NCBI GenBank assembly: GCA_035048485.1
Contig: CM068583.1
Span: 43,429,042 to 43,493,041 of the forward strand
Origin: Pteria penguin
Lineage: Eukaryota > Mollusca > Bivalvia > Pterioida > Pteriidae
Direction of reading: 5' to 3'
DNA: 64,000 nt
Under the pieces are notes generated by a model, which ran no database searches, was not told where the DNA came from, and worked only from the letters and a program-made list of their open reading frames with translations. Positions 19,542 to 29,920 of this stretch are shown one piece after another (within the stretch, counting starts at the first letter, position 1; each line of letters opens with the position of its first letter). The position numbers and the translations under genes were made by a program.

Positions 19542-22500
19542 AACAATACGTTTTACGGTACACTATGACGACTACAAAATTTTCTTGTTCTATACCAATA
19601 TATCAGTTATACATTTTACAAAATAGTTTTTGTACTGTATAGGTTGGATCAAAGCGATGTCATGATCCTCATGAAGATGATTGCACTGTACCTCAGCTAG
19701 GTTCTAACCCAAACGGCGGTGAACCTGGATCTGGATTCTATAGCGTAGAAGATTACAGAGATATTTTGCGATATGCGAATGAGCGTCACATTCAAGTCAT
19801 TCCAGAAATAGATATGCCTGGACACTGTCGTGCGGGAATAAAAGCAATGGAAGCTAGATACCGAAAATATATGAAATATGGTAATCGTACTGCTGCGGAG
19901 GAATACCTGTTAACGGAACTCGGAGACAAGTCGGAGTATCTGACTGTTCAATGGTTTACTGATAATGCTGTGAATCCATGCCTGACCTCTACTTTCAGTT
20001 TTATTAGTCTTGTCATAAAAAACTTTGTTAAAATGCATTCCGATATTCAACCTTTAAAACTCTATCATTTTGGAGCGGATGAAGTTGCTCGTGGAGCCTG
20101 GGAAAAATCAGATGCGTGTAAGCAATTGATTCAAAATACTTCCGGTTTAAATTCCATAGCAGATTTAAAACGTTATTTCGGATATGAAATATCAAAGCTG
20201 ACAGCTGCAGAAGGGCTAGACATAGGAGCTTGGGAAGATGGCCTGATGAATCACGACAATGTTCCTTATGACATCAATAATTTCCCCAATCCGTCAAGGT
20301 ATTTCCGTTATGCCATTTATAATTTCAAATAACATCAACGTAAGTATGAAAACCACACAGTTTCGTTTTCCTCACAAAGTTAGATCTTTTAAATGTTTTT
20401 TAAATTTTTGAACTCATAATTTTTTACTATGTAAAATATATCTTGCATATAATTAGAGAAAAATGTTCCTATGATATGCAGTTTAAATATAGATATCTAA
20501 TTACTCGAACATAGTTTTGCATGTGGTTTAAAGCAGTTCTAAATACAATATTTTGAATAATACTTTATTATCAATTTATTATGAATTTTAAATAATGACA
20601 GTTCGTGTATTAGACATGTGAAAATGCGATCTAAGCCAAGTTTGGATATCCCTGAAATTTTGTTTAATGACGGATGTACAGGGGGCATCTCTTTATTATT
20701 TAGTAGAGAAGATATAACTATGAGACTTGCGATTTAATGACATAGATGAACATTGGATTTCCCTGTAAACTGACACGTGACGAGCCGATGTAAACTGACA
20801 CGTGACGAACCGATGTAAACTGACACATGACGAACTGATGTAAACTGACACATGACGAGCCGATGTAAACTGACACGTGACGAGCTGATGTAAACTTACA
20901 CATGACGAGCTGATGTAAACTGGCACGTGACGAGCCGTTGTAAACTGACACGTGACGAGCCGATGTAAACTGACACATGACGAACTGATGTAAACTGACA
21001 CATGACGAGCCGATGTAAACTGACACGTGACGAGCTGATGTAAACTGACACATGACGAGCTGATGTAAACTGGCACGTGACGAGCCGTTGTAAACTGACA
21101 CGTGACGAGCCGATGTAAACTGACACATGACGAACTGATGTAAACTGACGCGTGACGAGCTGATGTAATCTGTGATAACATTTATATTCTTTATTTACAA
21201 TTTAATCAAGCATTTGACCGCGATGTCTTGATCATTTGATACATGACGTGTCTAGAAAAGTATTAATAGATCTAACTTTATAAACAAGAGGGAAGACATA
21301 TGAGAGGTATGATAATAACTCTTTTTCTATACAGAAAGATTTATGGATATGCCTGGTCAAATATTTGGGAATTTGGAAATGGTGACCGTGCTTATAAGCT
21401 AGCAAATGCCGGATACAAAGTAAGTTCATCCTTCCAACTACCAACACATCAACAACAGGAAATACCAATTGTCCATGGCTATATAGCAATAAACAGAGTA
21501 AATGCCTTCAATTACACTTCTTGTCTGACGACATAAAAACGAATTTCTAATTTTCATAAATGACCAAGATGACTGCTAACTATGAAAATTACAAAACTTG
21601 TTACCTGTAGAATCAACTTCTGACCCAGTATGAATACACGTACTAACTTATGATTACATCATAACAAGCACAACACTTTTGACTAATTGTTCTCGAAAAG
21701 TTATGAAGTTTTTCTAAAATTAGTTTTCAACCATCTTTTTCTGTTATGTTTTTAACATCTATCAGGGTGCATTATAACTTCCCATGTTTACTCATTCCAC
21801 TCGACAGGCCATGCATGCATGATTTGGCAGTTAGTGCTTTTAAATGATCATTGACCCGGCGCATATGGCAGTTCATCAGGATATCCTTATTCAGTTATAA
21901 CTATGACAGTAGCAAAGATCTTCAGATCCTTTTTACCTATACATTTCTTATTTACGTTTGTCGATTATATGTCTTCGTTTCCTTGATATTGCACTAACTC
22001 TTCATCATAACTTACCTAGGTTATTCTCTCCCACGCAACTCACCTGTACTTTGATCATCCTTATGAGCCGGATTCTGAAGAAAGAGGTTATTATTGGGCC
22101 ACACGGTACATAGACACTCGGAAGACCTTTGGATACATCCCAGATAATATTTACTATAATGCTGATACTGACAGGTCCGGCGTTCCATTGACTCTCAAAC
22201 AGATATGTCCGAAGGGCTGTCTAAAACTAGAGCATCCAGAAAACATTGAAGGTTTAGCAATGTTTTATTAATTTGATTTAAACTTTTTAAATCAGAATTA
22301 GTAATATTGATCACAGAATAATGTTCATTCTTAGAAAAATATCATGTTAATATACAATTAAGTACAAAAGATGTAGTTCTGAGCATTTATTGAACAAAGT
22401 GTAAATAATTTGAAATGGTTATTAAATTAAAAGGTATACAAGGTCAAATGTGGGGAGAAACAGTTCGTACAGATGAGAACATGGACGCCATGATTTTCCC

Positions 22501-24163
22501 GAGAATGCTTGCCCTAGCGGAAAGAGCATGGCATAAATCTTCATGGGAAAACATGGAAGAAAAGGCATTGAGGAATAAAGCACGCGATGCAGAATGGCAA
22601 AGTTTTGCAAATGCTCTTGGCCACAAACATCTTCACATCTTGGACAAAATGGATATACAATACCGACTTCCTGTTCCAGGCGCACGGTTTGTGAATACAC
22701 ATCAATACGCATTCTATTTTGTTATTTTCTCAAATTTATATACAACACATAATTACCCTGGACTTCAATTAGAATGTTTTTGTTGGAATCCATACGTAAA
22801 CGTCATTAATATGATAATATAAATATAAAACATGTATCGGTGGTGTAGGGCTATAGTCTGTATCTATATTTTTTATCTGTTGTTTTGTATTATATAGAAC
22901 CGTTGGAAAAACGATTGACGTGAACGTAGCTCTCCCTGGACTAGTAATACAATACAGTACAGATAACGAGAAAACATGGTCGGACGTCAAAAACAACAAA
23001 ATACAGACGCATAAAGATGGAACAGTTCATCTCCGTACACTGTAAGATGCATATATTCGTGTTGTATACATAGTAAAATGTAAACCAAAAGTAAGAGTGA
23101 TCTTAATTTAAGCTGTCAAGTGTTTGCAACCGAGATATTTGCTAATTTGGACAAGCTTTGTTTGTCTGACTTGTTTTGAAAATACTAATCAAAATTATGC
23201 CATACATGCAATATATATATTGTTATCTACTGTGTTCTACGTATAAATGGACTCCAACAGTAGACAACAAATTGACTGATCGTCAAAAGCCCGACATCAC
23301 AACTTTTGGCACACTTTTTCATTATGACGTCATAAATAAATGGCCCGTCAAACACGACTTTCACTGTGACGTCACAATGAAACTACGTTATGGGCGTGGT
23401 TAAAGTTGGATCTGGCGATCCCTCAATTGAGGAATCGCCAGATCCAACTTTAACCACGCCCATTACGTAGTTTCATTGTGACGTCACAGTTAATATCATG
23501 TTTGACGGGCCATTTATTTATGACGCCATAACGAAAAAGTGTGCCAAAAGGTGTGATGTCGGGCATTTGACGATAAGTCAATTGAGGGATCGCCAGATCC
23601 AACTTTAACCACGCCCATAACGTAGTTTCATTGTGACGTCACAGTGAAAGTCATGTTTGACGGGCCATTTATTTATGACGTCATAATGAAAAAGTGTGCC
23701 AAAAGTTGTGATGTCGGGCTTTTGACGATCAGTCAATTGTGAGACCTAGCACCGTTTTCTGATATTAGAATTATGATGTTACAATATCAAACGATTGACG
23801 GGAAACAATGGTGACGCCTAACACCGTTTTCTGATACTAGAATTATGATGTCACAATATCAAACGATAGATGGGAAACAATGGTGACACCTAGCACCGTC
23901 TTTTTATACTAGAATTATGATTTGACAATATTTTAGCGATAGACGGGAAACGTTGGTGAGACCTGGCACCGTCTTAGAATACTATAATTACAGTGTCATA
24001 ATATTTAATGACCTTATTGCTTTATTTCAGTTCAGTCAGTGGGAAAAGGACCAGTCGAGTAGTTAGTGTAAAAGTCCGCTCCACCACAAATGACACTAAA
24101 AGACATTTAGTAAATAATGTCGCTATTATTATAAGTCTGATGTTCTTTGCATTTGTGACATAA
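13739..24163 (+). CDS. Chitobiase-like beta-N-acetylhexosaminidase 2 (GH20), first exon not found
   Basis: Eight exons join in phase: 13739-14431, 18842-19278, 19643-20298, 21335-21419, 22020-22251, 22434-22686, 22898-23041 and 24031-24163 (TAA). They give about 877 residues. Domains are CHB_HEX, GH20b, GH20 and CHB_HEX_C. The catalytic pair lies in YHFGADEVARGAW near residue 521. Substrate-site motifs EDEGWRIEIPG, WSNIWEFG and GQMWGET are intact. The predicted role is the same as gene 1. Two differences stand out. An extra intron (20299-21334) splits an exon that is continuous in gene 1. The C-terminus also adds a hydrophobic tail after SVKVRS (VAIIISLMFFAFVT at the very end), which suggests a GPI signal or membrane anchor. 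The signal-peptide exon was not identified. AATAAA at 24221 is a likely poly(A) signal. Confidence 0.9.
14577..15040. repeat. 34-bp tandem array, about 13 copies
   Basis: Units containing CTGACATGTCTGTATTCTTA recur every 34 bp with scattered changes. The array lies in the first recognised intron of chitobiase 2 (14432-18841). Confidence 0.88.
15505..16740. repeat. 145-bp tandem array, about 7 copies, interrupted by a SINE
   Basis: The start TTTTCGACTTCT recurs at 15521, 15666, 16067, 16212, 16357 and 16502, and in a variant at 16647. The step is exactly 145 bp once the 256-bp SINE insertion is removed. Each unit includes AAGATGGCCGCCATTGGCTC. The minus-strand reading frames it produces are repeat artefacts. 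Confidence 0.92.
15750..15991 (-). mobile_element. tRNA-derived SINE (family B) with 14-bp target duplication
   Basis: Read on the minus strand, the head has an A box (TAGCGCAGTTGGTAGCGCGC) and a B box (GGTTCGATTCC). The body and an AAATAAAGTTTAATAATTAA tail follow. The flanks CCTCTACAAAGTTT at 15736-15749 and 15992-16005 are identical. In the uninterrupted neighbours of the array this 14-mer position occurs once per unit, so the duplication is clear. Confidence 0.9.
18670..18745 (+). mobile_element. Penelope-type 3' fragment in the intron of chitobiase 2
   Basis: GTGGATGTGACC followed by GGGAGATGCTTATTTC is a diverged copy of the repeat core seen at about 3808. It sits about 100 bp before the 18842 exon, in the same intron position and orientation as the copy in chitobiase 1. 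Confidence 0.5.
19455..19538. repeat. (TA)n microsatellite
   Basis: An uninterrupted (TA)n run of about 42 units in the intron between exons 19278 and 19643 of chitobiase 2. Confidence 0.95.
20764..21168. repeat. 25-bp tandem array with 150-bp higher-order period
   Basis: TGTAAACTGACACGTGACGA-type units recur every 25 bp, about 16 copies. A marker variant (TGTAAACTGGCACGTGACGA) reappears 150 bp apart, showing a six-unit higher-order repeat. Many units carry the CACGTG palindrome. The array fills much of the intron 20299-21334, which is absent from gene 1. Confidence 0.93.
23269..23741. repeat. Three ~158-bp copies, first inverted: long hairpin in intron of chitobiase 2
   Basis: The segment 23269-23430 is followed by its reverse complement (about 23422-23583), joined by the palindrome CTCAATTGAG. 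A third copy follows at about 23583-23741. Each unit holds two TGACGTCA octamers. An RNA of this intron would fold into a stem of roughly 150 bp. A piece of the same repeat recurs at 27838-27881. Confidence 0.85.
23742..23995. repeat. ~72-bp tandem repeat, about 3.5 copies
   Basis: GAGACCTAGCACCGTTTTCT-like units followed by an AGAATTATGATGT segment recur about every 72 bp, just before the last exon of chitobiase 2. Confidence 0.8.
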
Positions 24164-24220
24164 AAGGCTTCTTTGCAAACGATACACTTTTTTAAAAGTT
24201 ATTGTAAATATTCACCATAA

Positions 24221-24226
24221 AATAAA
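24221..24226 (+). terminator. Likely poly(A) signal of chitobiase 2
   Basis: AATAAA lies 58 nt after the TAA stop at 24161-24163, in AT-rich sequence. It is the first canonical hexamer downstream. Confidence 0.6.
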
Positions 24227-24574
24227 TATATTGTCAAATTTTATGATTAAAGATTTGAAACTTTGTAATTATATACGTATTCTGTTTACGTTTTTATTTG
24301 TTTTTATTTTTGTATCCGATTACCATGCCTTCATAAGTTATCGCATACCTTGTAAATATACATACTTATTCAATCAAATTGTGCTTTACAATGCTTAAAA
24401 CCTGTGATGTTAACGAATGATCTGACGATTTATCAAAAATAAATAAAGTGTACTTATAATATTGAATCTTTTGTATCAATATAATGCGCTGCTAGACCAG
24501 TCAACTTGTGAAGATACCACACATGCTGCTTCATATTTTGCATGTAAAATAAGTAACTGGTGTCAAGTGACTAT

Positions 24575-24647
24575 GAACCTAACACCAATGTACCACGGTG
24601 GACATTCACGGACTCCTGAAATTCAGACTTGAAACCGGTGTCCGGGA
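24575..24647 (-). mobile_element. Penelope-type 3' fragment, left part split by a Polinton
   Basis: The sequence up to GGTGTCCGGGA continues, after removal of the 24648-27356 insertion and one CCGGGA copy, into the right part at 27363-27425. Together they read as a minus-strand copy of the same repeat that follows the Penelope-like ORF at 52737-52800. Confidence 0.7.
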
Positions 24648-25278
24648 AGTAGTGAGGTACGGCATCTCAGGTAAAGATTTGATTTTCCCGAGCAAGAAAC
24701 TTTCGACCAATCAGGGGCCGGCATTCAAAAATCACGTGACTTCCGGTCGTGACGTCATCGTTGACCCCATCCCTTGACCCGTGGGATAACCCTACGATCT
24801 CCCTCCTTGACCCCTCTTTGACTTTTGACCCCCTCCCGTGACTATAAAGGGGATTTCCCGGGTTTTTAGAGGCTACCGCACGGTTTGATGATAATACATA
24901 TTGGTCAAGCGGAATCTGGAATCAGTCCCCCCCCCCTCCTTTTTTCCATTACGTTTGTTAATTCTCGTGACCAGTGAATCATAGCTGTCCCCATTAGTTC
25001 ACCTTTAACGTCATTCATCTTTATAAACAAAATAGCTCTGGCGTTACCGGTGAATGATTTTCGAGCAAGGATTCTCGTGAACTTAAATAAACCAGTACGG
25101 ACATGATCATTCGTATCGCATTGTCATATTTGTATAAAAACGAACGATTTTCAACACATTCCATTTAAAGGAAATGACAAAAGATTAAATACATTTTATT
25201 ATTTATTGTATACACCTTCACCAATATGTACAATGTTAATCAAATAGTTGAATACAATATATAGCATTGATTTTAATA

Positions 25279-25489
25279 TCATTCAGTGTCACTTTCGACA
25301 TCACTTTCTTCATCGTCCTCGAAAAGAGGATCAAAATCCAATTTATGTCGTTTGATTACAAGGGTGCAAGCCTTTTCTATGTCCATGGATTCATCTTCCA
25401 TTAGGTTGGTAATCTCTTGTTTAATGTCTCTATGGAGTTAACTGTCATTTAAGTGGTACATATTCAGTAGAAAAGTTCCATAGTTTTTC
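25279..25489 (-). pseudogene. Small acidic Polinton ORF remnant
   Basis: Below the ATPase stop, in the same minus-strand frame, a Met at 25491-25489 opens a short stretch (MKNYGTFLLNMYHLNDS). After a TAA at 25440-25438 the frame continues to about 25279, ending in a very acidic tail (FEDDEESDVESDTE). It looks like a small downstream Polinton gene broken by one stop, but I cannot assign a function. Confidence 0.4.
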
Positions 25490-25494
25490 ATTAA

Positions 25495-26860
25495 CTACGA
25501 TTTGTCTTTCGGCAGCATGAGTTCACTGGCTTCCTCCTTCGCATCTTGTTGGGTTGAATTTGTATCTTCGGTCATTAAGTGATTGATTTTCTTCTCGTAT
25601 TGGGAACTAGGTTCGTCCAAGACCTCGTTGATTAAGAAATCGAAACCATTATCATCATCATCATCATCATCGTCGTCGTCGTCGATGACCATGCTCTCTT
25701 CATCGTCATCCACCGGACAACCGTGTTTGATATGTCTCTGGAGATTATGTTCAGTAGCAAACATGGTTCCACAGTCGACACACGATGGTGTTTTGTCTGA
25801 AGCTTCATATTTTATTCGATGATGATTTGCCATGTAAAATGGGACCTGTCTCTTCTTATATGGAGCTTTATCTGATTCTGGGTTTCCATAATTAAATCGG
25901 TGATTAACCATGTAAAATGGGGGGGGGGGGGGGGGGCGTGTTTCCGACATGTCTGGGTGTGATTGACCAGCGGACTGTACTTTGTTCTTCGAGCGAGAAT
26001 GACACGTCTGTACACATTCGCAGTCAAACGAGAAATGACAATCTTCTGGTGAATCGGGCCTTTTATAGGTACGGAAGACGTCCGTTCGTAGTCTTTTGGA
26101 TTCCGGGGTGATTTGTTTTAAATCTACGAGTAAATAACCAAATGGCCTGTCTATCGCTTGTCGATACGCATCCATGAATTTCTTTGTGTTTCCCGGATAC
26201 ATTTGTCTGGCAAGGGCACCGATTTGTAGTTGATCTTTTGGGTTTTTGAACAGAACGAGGTATTGGCTGTTCAAATTCATCGTCCTATTTTCTTTGCCCT
26301 TGTTGAATATATTTTGCATCAAGCACACCATGCTAAGATTATGATGATGTGCTCCTTCTGTGAAAAGTTCACAGGCCTCTGGACTTCCAGATGCATTCCT
26401 TTGAATATCGTCCATGACGAGTAAATTGTTTTCTTTGGGGGTTATACAATCGTTTCTGCGTAGGTCATCGGTCAATCCTTGAATAAATTCAACAGGAGGT
26501 CGCACAGTGGATCTGATGACGTCATGCATCGGTTGCCATCTCTTGTATATCCATATAATCCTTGTTGGAGGAGGCTCAGTCACATCCATTTAGCGTCAAC
26601 AGGTCTTTAACCCATGTACTCTTTCGATCATCGTTGGTCCGACCAATATCATGGTGAACGGGTGTTGAAACTTGAAAATATTCTCCGATGGTGGTGGTGG
26701 TGGATTATGTGGTGGTACTGGAAAATGTGGGGGTGGTGGTGGTGGTGGAATATGTGGTGGTGGTGGATATGGTTGACTGCTTCCATGGACCGCTCGCAAA
26801 TGTCTTGTCATTGCATCTGGACGAGAAATACTCTTGAAACACACGGGACACGATGTTGAC
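25495..26860 (-). pseudogene. Polinton-type packaging ATPase (FtsK/HerA superfamily) with C2H2 fingers, frameshifted
   Basis: The main frame (26589-25495, 364 residues) holds the Walker B region (LLVMDDIQ), a conserved HHHNLSM segment, FKNPKDQLQIGALARQMYP and PFGYLLVDLK, all typical of Polinton ATPases. The Walker A region lies upstream near 26640-26600 in other frames, so at least two frameshifts break the gene there. An N-terminal C2H2 finger (CPVCFKS...HLRAVH, about 26850-26790) and a Pro-rich linker come before it. A second finger (CVDCGTMF...HIKHGC) and an Asp run follow the ATPase core. No in-frame ATG is seen before the first finger. From the family, the enzyme would pump element DNA into capsids. 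A TATA-like TATAAAAG lies on the minus strand near 26875. Confidence 0.85.
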
Positions 26861-27356
26861 AGAATGACGACCCTTTTATATGTTTTGTATCCTCTCTGAC
26901 CTATTTAGTTTCTAAAAATAGACCAAGGCACGTGATATCGAGGGAATACTCAAACATGTATGGTGTAACGGGACAGGAAGCCCTCATTAACTTATAGTTT
27001 TTGATGTATGTATGTCTGTAGAAAATACAATTTTTGCACTCAGTGACCCTACCCCATCCCACATGTAATGAAATGATTCCATATTCCGCTTGACCAATAT
27101 GTATTGTCATCAAACCGTGCGGTAGCCTCTGAAAATAGACCCGGGAATTCCCCTTTATTGTCACGGGAGGGGGTCAAAATGAGCTGAGGGGTCAGAGAGT
27201 CAGGAAGGAGGTCAAGGGGTCATCCCTAAGGTCAAGGGGTCAGAGGATGGGGTCAATGATGATGTCACGTGATTTTTGAATACCGGTCTCTGATTGGTCG
27301 AAAGGTTCTCGCGCGGAAAATTCAAAAAATGTTATGAGGTGCCGTCCTGGACTACT

Positions 27357-27640
27357 CCGGGAGGAGTAAACGTCTCCTGAAAGGCTAGCCACACCCGCCA
27401 TAAATGCCCATGCATACAGAAGAAATTAATATAGCTGTATATATAAATGATTGTGAATTAACACTGCATAGAAAGTGTAATTGCCACATAACATCTGGAA
27501 GCAAGAGCAACGCCTACCGATGCATAATACGCCCGACGCTTAGCTTGAAGGGGATCAGTTTGAATGAATGGCCAAGTTAAAACAGAGGTGGGATTAGGTG
27601 CCATGGAGGAGTAAGCATCCCCTGAGACTGATATAATTAT
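27357..27640 (-). mobile_element. Penelope-type 3' fragments (two)
   Basis: The first, 27357-27425, is the right half of the copy split by the Polinton. The second, near 27590-27635 (TAGGTGCCATGGAGGAGTAA then GCATCCCCTG), is the reverse complement of the recognised GGGGATGCTTACTCC core. Between them I see nothing else. Confidence 0.6.
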
Positions 27641-27837
27641 GTAATAACTAAGCTACTGCTTTTTGAGAAAAATTAAAGAAATATATAGTTCGTGATTATC
27701 TGACTTGTTTTCGGCAAGCATATGTTTTGAGGGATAACAAAAAACATCTGATTCAGTTTAACGAGATAAGTCGTCATCGACATGCAGATCCTAGAGAAAA
27801 TGCTCACAAAAATATTCCATTGTGATGCCGTTGTAAT

Positions 27838-27881
27838 TGACTGATCGTCAAATGCCCGACATCGCACCTTTTGGCACACTA
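27838..27881. repeat. Fragment of the 158-bp hairpin repeat
   Basis: TTGACTGATCGTCAAATGCC and the following GACATCGCACCTTTTGGCAC match the hairpin repeat in the chitobiase 2 intron, showing that it is dispersed. Confidence 0.7.
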
Positions 27882-28084
27882 AAGGACAGTCAATTATCAT
27901 GACAACTGCCACTTATTTGATGTGATTAACTACTTCCCACTAACTACAATAACAGTACAGTCGAGAACACACATTTATAGATTATAAATACCGTAATTCC
28001 CCAAAACGAAAACAAGAAATAACAGGCTATCTAAGTAGAGAGGTTAGAAATATAAACACGAATAACATCAAATAATTAATATAG

Positions 28085-28310
28085 ATAAATGTAGAATATA
28101 TATACCTTATAATTTAGTGCACTGTATGCGCATTTCGACAACTTATGTCTCTTCAGTGATGCTCTTGGCCAAATGATTGGAATTCTCAAAGTATATAAAT
28201 ATTTGAAGAGCTGTGTTGAATCCAAAAGGACCAAAAGTGAACCAAAGAATCTAAGGACAGAGCTATGCATGAGGGAGATACTCCTTAGTTTTAGAGTAAT
28301 ATAATAGATA
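28085..28310. repeat. Dispersed repeat (CATTTCGACAACTTATGTCTC type)
   Basis: GCGCATTTCGACAACTTATG followed by TCTCTTCAGTGATGCTC is a motif I recognise from bivalve repeats. A diverged copy occurs at about 37535-37735 in the first intron of the IgGFc gene, with similar downstream sequence (CTAAGGACAGAGCT versus CTAAGGAGAGAGCT). Confidence 0.55.
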
Positions 28311-28769
28311 TAAAATTATAACATGAACCAACGAGCTCTTCCCGTCTGAATGTGAGCTAAGGTACATGATCCATAGAATTCCATAGTAACAGAAAAGATG
28401 AGGTTCAGGACTTTATTTCCTCTAAAATGTGTAACGAAACCGTCTAAGAGCCCCACTGCCCTGTTGGACGATATTAGAATCATCGAACGAACTCGGTCTA
28501 ATTCGATGTCTGATCTCTGTGCCATTATAGATATCTGTGATTTAAGATAAGACTGATCTCTGAACTATTTATGATCCAATGTTACATTCTTTAGTGCAAC
28601 CCATATAAAATGGCACATGTTTTATCATAAAAGGCATGAATGTGTAGGGAAAGTATTCACACAAGATTAAAGGACATGAATCCAGGTGAGATGAAGTATA
28701 AGTTTGAGAGAGTTTCGCTGGATATCCAATATTCAAAGTTAATACACAGCTAATTCGGTGGTGTTCGTT

Positions 28770-29225
28770 TCAGTAAAAACAATTGCGAATCCTAAATGGG
28801 ATGAGACAATGTGTCCAAACTAAGTTAGGGTATTCCACTAGCATGCAAATCTTTGGTAAAAAAAAACCTATCTTGTTCGTTATTGTTTTTCGATTAGTAA
28901 AAGGACGCTCCTGTATATGATCGTGTTTAAGTATGTCATATAAAATACCGGAACGGTGGACGTCATACTGTAAAACAATATTCTTGTATCGACAGTGGAT
29001 CTTTCTCAGTGACAAGTTCATGCCTTGTGTGAATAGTTTATTTTTAGCAGTGTGGTCCTCAGAACAAAGAATTCATAAAGGAGTATACTATGGTATAGCT
29101 TATGAGTTGCGAAATATAAACGCCCCAGTAAGGCAAGGACGGAATGTTGCTACTCAGGAAGGGTAAATTAGTGAAATGGATATTGAAATCGTCCCATTTT
29201 TATTCCGGGAGTATTCTATCTGACC
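28770..29225 (-). pseudogene. Degenerate Penelope-like RT C-terminus
   Basis: The minus strand at 29021-28893 encodes LSLRKIHCRYKNIVLQYDV...ILYDILK, which aligns with SLRKFYGRYETLITPYDI...LLNDILD at the C-terminus of the intact element at 52922-55873. DNA at 29140-29215 also matches that element (GGAATGTTGCTACT, GGATATTGAAATCGTCCCA). It has many breaks and is an old second copy. Decayed sequence of the same kind may continue to 29460. Confidence 0.65.
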
Positions 29226-29499
29226 ATCCCTATGGACACGTATGAAGAAAATGTGTCACCCAATGTCGTTAACTTTTCATCTCAAGTTCAGCAGAACAAT
29301 TATGACCTAGGTAGTTCTGAAATTTTTTATCATCTATGGATAGAATGTCGTCTGTATGTGAAATTGAACTGAGGTGTAAACTGTCTCTTTTCAGTAGAGA
29401 GAGGTTTCTGATTCAATTCTGCCTTGTATGAGTATAAAAAGATTTAATCTAAGAGAGGTGCACAAATGTATCCATTTGATTGCAAGCTACTGAGTATCT

Positions 29500-29644
29500 A
29501 CGCCAACGAGGCTGCTGCAATAATCTGTCCTAAATCCACAACAAGTTGATCAGCTAGCACAAATGGGTTTATTCGAGGAAAAAGCGTGATACACAGACAA
29601 CTCGTACAAAAGACAATTCAATATAACTAATTACACAAATGGCG
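29500..29644 (-). repeat. LTR (3' LTR of the retrotransposon)
   Basis: About 145 bp identical to 34990-35134. On the minus strand it begins CGCCATTTGTG and ends near GTTGGCG, and it contains an AATAAA poly(A) signal (CGAATAAACCC). A purine-rich tract (A run plus GAAAAGGTGG) lies just inside it and fits a polypurine tract. Edges are uncertain by about 3 bp. Confidence 0.88.
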
Positions 29645-29920
29645 TTACCACCTTTTCTTTTTTTTTTTTTTTTTAGAAACAAAAGTTTATGTCTGTATAC
29701 TACTTGTATATAGTCATGATGAATATGCTTTTAAATCAAGTTCAAAATGTCTTTGAGCATTGTCTTTACACCGTGAATATTCTAAGAGAGAAATGAATTA
29801 TGTTAACTTATTAACCACAACAACAAATTGGCATGTCAATGAAATGAGAATACCTTCACAGGAAAGACTATCCTCAGGTATTGGGGATTATTATGCCCCT
29901 CACACACATATGAACACACA

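Larger units (their letters stand above)
24648..27356 (-). mobile_element. Internally deleted Polinton/Maverick DNA transposon (2.7 kb)
   Basis: Terminal inverted repeats of about 280 bp (24648-24924 and 27074-27356) both start 5'-AGTAGT. The flanks CCGGGA at 24642-24647 and 27357-27362 are identical, giving the 6-bp target duplication known for Polintons. The only recognisable gene is a broken Polinton-type packaging ATPase on the minus strand. DNA polymerase B, integrase, protease and capsid genes are missing, against 15-20 kb in complete elements. The two TIRs differ at many positions, so the insertion is not recent. Confidence 0.85.

Noticed and set aside
20696..21181. Three overlapping minus-strand frames of Cys/Ser/His-rich repeats
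   Set aside because: Products of the 25-bp tandem array in a chitobiase 2 intron.
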